Source: an uncultured Erysipelotrichaceae bacterium
GTDB taxonomy: Bacteria; Bacillota_I; Bacilli_A; RFN20; CAG-288
Assembly (NCBI GenBank): GCA_902771745.1
Contig: CACXYG010000035.1
Span: 1-11,692 of the forward strand
Direction: 5' to 3'
DNA length: 11,692 nt
Part shown: in pieces, positions 7,850-11,692 of the stretch
Layout of the letters: every line of letters begins with the position of its first letter
Position numbering within the stretch: position 1 is the stretch's first letter
Notes under the pieces: generated by a model
Seen by the model: only the letters and a program-made list of their open reading frames with translations
What the model was told of the DNA's origin: nothing
The model's database searches: none
Program-made: the position numbers and the translations under genes

Positions 7850-8833
7850 ATGAAAAAAGAATACCTTGGAATTGACTTGGGTAGTGAAAACACTGCCATC
7901 TATTCATCTCTTACTGGTTCTGTCATTTATTCAGAACCGACATGTATCACTCTTGACCGTTATACCAGAGAGGTCAAGGAGGTGGGCTTTTTAGCAAGCC
8001 GTGTTGCTGGTAAGACCCCTTATAACTTTGAGGTCATCTTCCCAGTCAGAGATGGTGTTGTGGTTGATGATGAGGCTTGCTATTTATATTTGTCTGAAGT
8101 CTTGAAATCTTTGAAAGTCTTCAATCGTAATAGACTTCCTGCTTTGGTCTTTGCTGTCCCTTCGGATTGCAGCAAGGTCAATCGTAAAGTCTTGATTGAA
8201 CTTGGTAAGCAGTTAGGTACTAAGGAAATCTACATCGAATCCCAGGCTAAACTTGCTGCTTTGGGCGCTGGTAAGAATGTCTTTTCCCCAACGGCTACTA
8301 TGATTTGTCATATCGGTAGTGGTGTATCGGATATCGCCTGTCTCTCGCTTGGTGAAATCGTCTCTGCTGCTTCTAGTTTTGTTGCTGGTAACTCCTTTAA
8401 TGAAGCAATCCGCCGTTACATGATGCAAAAGCAGCACCTGGCTATCGGATTGAAGAGTGCTGAATATCTCAAGATGAGAATTGGTAATCTTTCCACTGTT
8501 CCAGAAAATAGATTAGCGGAAGTCAAAGGTAGAGATACCATCACTTCCTTACCATCAAGCATCGTTGTTTCTTCTGGTGAAATTAGAGCCTGTCTTGAAC
8601 CTCTTGCCAATATGATTGGTTTAAAGATCACGGATGTCATCGCTTCTCTTCCACCAGAATTAGCCGCTGATTTAACGAAAAACGGTATCATCTTATCCGG
8701 TGGTGGATCACTTGTTGCTGGTATGAAAGATTATTTTGAAAACCTCTTATCCATTCCTGTCAGAGTGGTAGACAAACCTTTAGAAGTTATCAATGAAGGG
8801 TTTGCCGTTTACAACAAAGTTATCAATAAATAG
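7850..8833 (+). CDS. MreB-like actin-fold protein, divergent
   Basis: Bacterial actin homologue of 327 residues; MreB/Mbl proteins form membrane-bound filaments that guide lateral cell-wall synthesis. MreB landmarks run in order. Phosphate-1 is GIDLGSENTAIY (7-18). Then come PVRDGVVVD (65-73), ALVFAVPSD (98-106), IES with Glu130 at the catalytic-glutamate position, and GAG (139-141). The phosphate-2 region is MICHIGSGVSDIACLSLGEI (151-170), followed by EIR (244-246) and the adenosine loop GIILSGGGSLVAG (279-291). It departs from the usual DIGGGTT form: His154 replaces the normally invariant aspartate, and GSGVS replaces GGGTT. It is slightly shorter than typical MreB (about 335-345). It is therefore probably a paralogue with altered nucleotide hydrolysis, not the main MreB. 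No clear Shine-Dalgarno precedes the ATG. The downstream yqeY-like gene starts 14 nt after its stop, so the two form an operon. Confidence 0.88.
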   Translation: MKKEYLGIDLGSENTAIYSSLTGSVIYSEPTCITLDRYTREVKEVGFLASRVAGKTPYNFEVIFPVRDGVVVDDEACYLYLSEVLKSLKVFNRNRLPALVFAVPSDCSKVNRKVLIELGKQLGTKEIYIESQAKLAALGAGKNVFSPTATMICHIGSGVSDIACLSLGEIVSAASSFVAGNSFNEAIRRYMMQKQHLAIGLKSAEYLKMRIGNLSTVPENRLAEVKGRDTITSLPSSIVVSSGEIRACLEPLANMIGLKITDVIASLPPELAADLTKNGIILSGGGSLVAGMKDYFENLLSIPVRVVDKPLEVINEGFAVYNKVINK

Positions 8834-8847
8834 GAGGATACTTACTT

Positions 8848-9282
8848 ATGGTTACATTAATTGAATTAAAGAAGGCCAAGATGGTCGCCTTAAAGAATAA
8901 GGATACCAATGCTCAGAACGTCATGGGTGTTCTTATCGCCGCTTATCAGAAAGCGGAATCGGATAAGAAGGTCAAAGGCCAGGAAATGACGGATGCGGAT
9001 ATGGTCTCCATCCTCAACAAGGTCTTAAAAGAATTGGAAGATGAAAAGGCCATGTACGAAGGTGCTGGTAGAACTGAAGAAGCTAATAGCAGCCTTGCCC
9101 AGATGGAAATTGTCAAATCCTATATGCCAAAAATGATGTCTGAAGAAGAAGTCAGAAAAGTCATCGAAGGATTAGAAGATAAATCCATCAAGAACGTCAT
9201 GCAGACCTTCAAGAGTCAGTACGCTGGCAAGGTCGATATGGGCCTTGTCTCTAAAGTCGCTAGAGAATACCAGGGTAAATAA
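8848..9282 (+). CDS. GatB/YqeY domain-containing protein
   Basis: A 144-residue all-helical cytoplasmic protein of the YqeY family, related to the C-terminal tRNA-binding tail domain of GatB (tRNA-dependent amidotransferase). Free-standing members have no firmly assigned reaction. Family features include the N-terminal helices (LIELKKAKMVALKNKD), a central acidic/lysine-rich helix (about 43-85), the conserved SYMPKMMSEEEV (about 91-102), and the C-terminal GKVDMGLVSKVAREYQGK. AGGAGG (8832-8837) overlaps the stop codon of the MreB-like gene and lies 10 nt before the ATG, so translation is linked to that gene. A strong hairpin terminator follows. Length matches the family (about 145-150). Confidence 0.95.
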   Translation: MVTLIELKKAKMVALKNKDTNAQNVMGVLIAAYQKAESDKKVKGQEMTDADMVSILNKVLKELEDEKAMYEGAGRTEEANSSLAQMEIVKSYMPKMMSEEEVRKVIEGLEDKSIKNVMQTFKSQYAGKVDMGLVSKVAREYQGK

Positions 9283-9295
9283 GAAAACAGAACTT

Positions 9296-9327
9296 AAAAA
9301 ACTTCCTTCGCAAGAAGGAAGTTTTTA
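9296..9327. terminator. Bidirectional terminator between convergent operons
   Basis: A perfect nine-bp stem ACTTCCTTC (9301-9309) / GAAGGAAGT (9314-9322) closed by a GCAA (GNRA) tetraloop, with an A run before it and a T run after it (AAAAA 9296-9300, TTTTT 9322-9326). Both strands therefore end in a U tract. It follows the YqeY stop by 13 nt and lies directly after the stop of the minus-strand membrane-protein gene. Confidence 0.92.
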
Positions 9328-9328
9328 A

Positions 9329-9751
9329 TTACTTTATAATGTTTACAATCGGTGTTTCTTTTGCTTCTTGTCGACAGACAAGGAAGTGCAGTACTGTTGG
9401 AATCACTGTAAGAGCAAAGACACCGAGACAGACATAGATTTCCATGAAGGCGATGCTGATTAAGGGAATGAGACAAGAAGCGATGGAGAAGATAACAGCC
9501 CAGGCTTTTACTTTTTCTCTGAACTTCTTTAAGGTAGCTAAGAACAATACGACAAAGGAGACACCATAGAAGGCATAACCGACACCTCTTAATAAAGCGG
9601 TGAAGAAGCTTCTTGGACCATTGGTATCGACTAGAAATTCACCTGCGAACAGTTTTCTAAGTTCAACAAAGGCAAAGAAGATACCAAGAATAACAAGCAC
9701 TACACCAAGGATTCTGATGATCCAGAAGGAAACTGGTTTTAATTTTTTCAT
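9329..9751 (-). CDS. Four-helix integral membrane protein, unknown function
   Basis: A 140-residue protein I cannot assign to a family. Four hydrophobic segments are visible: about 10-30, 48-73, 81-101 and 104-126. A basic N terminus (MKKLK) suggests it starts inside the cytoplasm, and the short soluble loop (31-47) carries GEFLVDTNGPRSFF. The start at 9751 is chosen because GGAGG (9761-9765) lies 9 nt upstream; an in-frame ATG at 9799 would put 16 very polar residues (MCHGRIYHQSHRRKQI) in front, read from inside the neighbouring gene. Its ATG overlaps the stop of the PI-PLC-like gene as ATGA, so the two are translationally coupled. This suggests that it assists, anchors or gives immunity to that exported enzyme, which is inference only. 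The gene ends next to the bidirectional terminator. Confidence 0.88.
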   Translation of the reverse strand: MKKLKPVSFWIIRILGVVLVILGIFFAFVELRKLFAGEFLVDTNGPRSFFTALLRGVGYAFYGVSFVVLFLATLKKFREKVKAWAVIFSIASCLIPLISIAFMEIYVCLGVFALTVIPTVLHFLVCRQEAKETPIVNIIK

Positions 9752-10674
9752 GATTTGTTTCCTCCGATGACTTTGGTGGTAAATTCTTCCGTGACACAAT
9801 CGGCAATTAATATACCAAGGTTACTTTTATCCTTGATTTGATCTAATATCCAAGGATTGATGCTTAACGATACGGAGTAGGAATAAGATGGTGGGAAAGC
9901 CGAGGTGAGATAACCGGATAAGAAGTTGAAATTTAACGAACTGGATTGATAAGCAAGTGCATCACTGATGGCTTTCTTCTTTTCATCTACGGTTTCAACT
10001 TTATATAGGTCTTGAATATGAATGCCATTTGGTAGATCAGTGATGACATTATCACCCCAACCTTTATAACAATCAACACCGATGCTGTTATTAGCATAAC
10101 GAGAAAGTAAGATCATCTTTCCTCTGCATTCTCCTAAAGTAGAAGGCAAGTCTCTATTTAAAAGCATACGGTCTTCATCAGATAAACTCGCTTTTAGATA
10201 ATCATCAAAATACGCAGGCTCTACTTTCAGTCTTTCTTTATCGACTCCTTCATTCTTGATTGAGAGGAGAATTGTCTCTCCTGGATGATTGGTTAAGAAA
10301 GTGTTACAGGTACTTAGGACTTCCTTAAAACTGACTCTTTCATCTACAGGACCGTGAATGATCTTTAAAGAACCATCATTGTTGGCTTGTAATCGGATAT
10401 CAAGATAACGAACACCGATATTCAATTGAGAATCCAAAGTCAAATCCTGACATTTACCAACCGCATCTAAAAGACCATATCTTGCACCAGAGTCATGACT
10501 GCCGGGAATGGAGATATCCATCAGTTTCTTGTCATCCGAAAGATTCTTCATCCAGTCTGTAAGTTGACTCTTTTCCGTGACGTTATCATTCCAAGAAATA
10601 ACCGAAACAGAAAACATACCCATTACAGCAATGGTTGCTAAGATTGCTGGCAGTGTTCCTTTTTTACTATTCAT
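9748..10674 (-). CDS. Exported phosphatidylinositol-specific phospholipase C-like phosphodiesterase
   Basis: TIM-barrel phosphodiesterase of the PI-PLC X-domain family, 308 residues, close to the size of Bacillus and Listeria PI-PLC (about 300-330). The family cleaves phosphatidylinositol or its glycan anchors without calcium. An N-terminal hydrophobic segment (about 9-27, after a basic MNSKKG) acts as signal peptide or membrane anchor; no lipobox cysteine is seen. Catalytic positions fit: ISIPGSHDSGA with His60/Asp61, GVRYLDIRL with Arg94, IIHGPV with His107 as the second general acid/base, and Asp292 in ILIADCV. The X-domain core spans about 50-195. AAAGGAA (10681-10687) lies just before the ATG at 10674. 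The substrate is not provable: related enzymes act on other lipids or glycolipids. It is first in a two-gene operon with the four-helix membrane protein. Confidence 0.92.
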   Translation of the reverse strand: MNSKKGTLPAILATIAVMGMFSVSVISWNDNVTEKSQLTDWMKNLSDDKKLMDISIPGSHDSGARYGLLDAVGKCQDLTLDSQLNIGVRYLDIRLQANNDGSLKIIHGPVDERVSFKEVLSTCNTFLTNHPGETILLSIKNEGVDKERLKVEPAYFDDYLKASLSDEDRMLLNRDLPSTLGECRGKMILLSRYANNSIGVDCYKGWGDNVITDLPNGIHIQDLYKVETVDEKKKAISDALAYQSSSLNFNFLSGYLTSAFPPSYSYSVSLSINPWILDQIKDKSNLGILIADCVTEEFTTKVIGGNKS

Positions 10675-10753
10675 AATGGTTTCCTTTGTGCCTGTGTCTT
10701 TATTGTAATGTACTTTGTTAAGGAAAACTAGTCTTTTATAACGAAGTATTTCA

Positions 10754-10782
10754 TTGACTTTATAGGTTTTATTCCATAAAAT
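10754..10782 (+). promoter_or_regulatory. Promoter of tRNA-Trp
   Basis: -35 TTGACT (10754-10759), 17-bp spacer, -10 TAAAAT (10777-10782), placing the start of transcription about 10 nt before the tRNA. It diverges from the PI-PLC-like gene. Confidence 0.8.
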
Positions 10783-10799
10783 ATACCTTGCTATTCCAT

Positions 10800-10873
10800 G
10801 GGAGAATAGTTAAATGGCATAACTACGGTCTCCAAAACCGTTGTTGAGGGTTCGATTCCTTCTTCTCCCGCCA
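10800..10873 (+). tRNA. tRNA-Trp (anticodon CCA), 3' CCA encoded
   Basis: Full cloverleaf of 74 nt. The acceptor GGGAGAA (10800-10806) pairs with TTCTCCC (10863-10869), followed by discriminator G (10870) and encoded CCA (10871-10873). The D arm is GTT/AAC (10809-10811, 10821-10823). The anticodon stem ACGGT/ACCGT (10825-10829, 10837-10841) closes the loop CTCCAAA (10830-10836), anticodon CCA at 10832-10834. The T arm is GAGGG-TTCGATT-CCTTC (10846-10862), with one G-U pair. Discriminator G73 is the normal tryptophan identity base. Confidence 0.96.
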
Positions 10874-10885
10874 TTCTAGTCTTAT

Positions 10886-10914
10886 AATCTCTGATACAAT
10901 GTCAGGGATTTTTT
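10886..10914 (+). terminator. Terminator of tRNA-Trp
   Basis: Nine-bp stem AATCTCTGA (10886-10894) / TCAGGGATT (10902-10910) with one G-U pair, a 7-nt loop, and six T residues (10909-10914). It begins 13 nt after the tRNA. Confidence 0.85.
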
Positions 10915-10995
10915 CTATTTTTGTTACTATTTATTAGGCTTTGGCTTTTCATTGATTTAACATGATAGATTTTTATCAAAAATAAATAGGAAATA

Positions 10996-11271
10996 ATGGC
11001 AAAAATATTGAGAATATGGCAAAACATGGTACCGGTTATCTTTGTTAAGTTTGATGGAACTGATAAAACATCAATTTCTCAAAGAAGCGATTATGGTGAT
11101 CAAAGTATTTTATTAAGCCTTCAAAGATTGAAAGAAAGATTGATTGCTGAAATCATATGTGTTACCGATACCACAGTGAGACCAAGAGTAGAAAAATATT
11201 TATATTATATTGACTGCGTTAATGAAGCTTTAGTAAATGCATATGTTCATAACGATTGGACTATTTCGTGA
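10996..11271 (+). pseudogene. Fragment of an AlbA_2/GHKL-ATPase type regulator, truncated at both ends
   Basis: A 91-codon frame whose C-terminal part (YYIDCVNEALVNAYVHNDW, 70-87) matches the EALVNAxxHRDY-type N-box region of RecG-like/AlbA_2 ATP-binding proteins (HATPase_c_4). The preceding VKFDGTDKTSI fits the strand found before that region in such proteins. In full-length relatives roughly 200 residues with the DNA-binding-like AlbA_2 domain come first, and the rest of the ATP-binding domain plus a winged helix follows; both are missing here. The frame stops immediately after the N-box at TGA (11269-11271), where sequence resembling an IS66 end begins, so insertion probably cut it. A weak AGG precedes the first ATG, so expression is doubtful. 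Base composition is more AT-rich than the chromosomal genes, suggesting acquired DNA. The assignment rests on motif memory over a short stretch. Confidence 0.6.
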
Positions 11272-11313
11272 GGTCGCTAGATTCCCATACACAAAAATTC
11301 CTGAAAACTGACT

Positions 11314-11351
11314 AAAATCTAAGGCTATACAAGGAGGTCTTAGATTTTTTT
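11314..11351 (+). promoter_or_regulatory. Terminator-like hairpin with Shine-Dalgarno in its loop, ahead of the IS66 ORF
   Basis: A perfect 10-bp stem AAAATCTAAG (11314-11323) / CTTAGATTTT (11339-11348) runs into a T tract (11345-11351). The 15-nt loop holds AGGAGG (11332-11337), the only Shine-Dalgarno for the ATG at 11352, at a long 14-nt spacing. Folding would both end incoming transcription and change access of ribosomes. Confidence 0.7.
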
Positions 11352-11681
11352 ATGGAATACAAGAAGTATGCAACCGAGCTTAGGGAGAAAGTCGTCTCCA
11401 CCTATCTCTCTGGTGGGAAGTCCATCCGGCAGCTTGCTGCGGAATATGATATAAACATAAACACTGTCGGTGGCTGGATCCGGAGGAGCAAGGCTCTTGA
11501 AAAAGATAATGGGAGTCATTCCCTTGTGGACATATCTGAAATCATCAGCAATGCTCATGATGTGCCAAAAGAAACCGCTAATGGAACAATCACATTCCGG
11601 ATGAACTCATTCGAGTTCGAGATAGGTCTGAATCAGCTCGGTGTCTTTCTGGAGGAAGTGAAGAATGCTGGAAGAAAATAG
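11352..11681 (+). CDS. IS66-type TnpA-like helix-turn-helix protein
   Basis: A 109-residue protein with an N-terminal helix-turn-helix (about 24-47: SIRQLAAEYDININTVGGWIRRS) of the transposase-HTH/IS3-IS66 OrfA kind. A variable linker follows, then a C-terminal strand-helix segment (about 79-106, ITFRMNSFEFEIGLNQLGVF onward). That segment recalls the IS66 OrfA tail, where a short beta segment leads into a helix ending L-x-x-V-x-x-A. In IS66 elements this protein works with TnpB and the DDE transposase TnpC; its precise role is unclear. The only Shine-Dalgarno (AGGAGG, 11332-11337) lies unusually far upstream (14 nt) inside a hairpin loop. Its last 17 nt overlap the next ORF. An IS3-type OrfA is an alternative, but the start of the following ORF favours IS66. 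Confidence 0.75.
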   Translation: MEYKKYATELREKVVSTYLSGGKSIRQLAAEYDININTVGGWIRRSKALEKDNGSHSLVDISEIISNAHDVPKETANGTITFRMNSFEFEIGLNQLGVFLEEVKNAGRK

Positions 11682-11692
11682 CAGAAAGGTCT
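11665..11692 (+). CDS. Start of IS66 TnpB-like ORF, 3' partial
   Basis: An ATG at 11665, with GGAGGA (11651-11656) 8 nt upstream, opens a frame reading MLEENSRKV to the window edge. It overlaps the end of the TnpA-like ORF by 17 nt, as is usual for coupled IS66 genes. TnpB proteins start with a similar short lead into a YLA-type strand, but nine residues cannot prove identity. Confidence 0.45.

Larger units (their letters stand above)
11272..11692 (+). mobile_element. Probable IS66-family insertion element, left part
   Basis: The order is non-coding leader, TnpA-like HTH ORF, then an overlapping second ORF start; this matches the start of IS66-type elements (tnpA-tnpB-tnpC). Codon use and composition shift from the AT-rich fragment before it. 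The left end is placed by where the interrupted frame stops, so it is only approximate. Terminal inverted repeat and 8-bp target duplication cannot be tested because the right end lies outside the window. Confidence 0.65.

Noticed and set aside
9752..9799. Upstream ATG extending the four-helix membrane protein by 16 residues
   Set aside because: The extension is polar, lies inside the PI-PLC-like gene, and the GGAGG at 9761-9765 serves the ATG at 9751.
10996..11025. ATGGCAAAA occurring twice, 21 bp apart
   Set aside because: A nine-base A-rich match in AT-rich DNA is expected by chance; no longer repeat surrounds it.
11314..11348. Riboswitch or T-box upstream of the IS66 ORF
   Set aside because: Only a single simple hairpin is present, with no conserved aptamer or specifier elements.
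1..11692. CRISPR array, rRNA or prophage genes
   Set aside because: No regularly spaced repeats, no rRNA-like stretches and no phage structural or integrase genes were seen on either strand.

Overview
The window looks like chromosomal DNA of a low-GC, Gram-positive-type bacterium (Bacillota). The evidence is strong GGAGG-type ribosome binding sites, TTGACT/TATAAT promoters, U-tailed hairpin terminators, a CCA-encoding tRNA gene, and heavy AAG, GGT, AGA and TTA codon use. An Erysipelotrichales-like host is a guess from protein style (fused ATPase-FtsX exporter, divergent MreB-like protein next to YqeY); sequence alone does not settle it.

Positions 1-3890 carry two plus-strand translation-factor genes. 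The first is an ABC-F ATPase, open at the left edge, whose C-terminal helix appears to be cut by a one-base frameshift near 1770. The second is typA/bipA, with its own probable promoter and a strong terminator. Positions 3918-7780 form a minus-strand block: a MarR-family repressor, then an overlapping 979-residue fused ATPase-permease exporter, then a small two-helix membrane protein ending at a C(UUCG)G hairpin terminator. The marR promoter is near consensus, and three copies of a 10-bp motif lie just downstream of it, which suggests autoregulation of the repressor-exporter operon.

Positions 7850-9327 carry a plus-strand pair: a divergent MreB/actin-fold protein and a GatB/YqeY-domain protein. 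A hairpin closed by a GCAA loop lies between this pair and the next genes. Positions 9329-10674, on the minus strand, encode an exported PI-PLC-like phosphodiesterase translationally coupled (ATGA) to an unrecognised four-helix membrane protein.

Positions 10754-10914 hold a complete tRNA-Trp transcription unit. To its right the sequence changes to accessory DNA: an AT-rich fragment of a GHKL-ATPase/AlbA_2-type gene, cut off where a probable IS66-family element begins. The element's left part shows a terminator-like hairpin carrying the Shine-Dalgarno in its loop, a complete TnpA-type ORF, and the first codons of an overlapping TnpB-type ORF that runs off the window.

I see no CRISPR array, phage module or obviously new multi-gene defence system. 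The points most worth a second look are the ABC-F frameshift, the PI-PLC/membrane-protein pair, the MreB-like protein with a changed phosphate-2 loop, the MarR operator triplet, and the hairpin-gated IS66 start.
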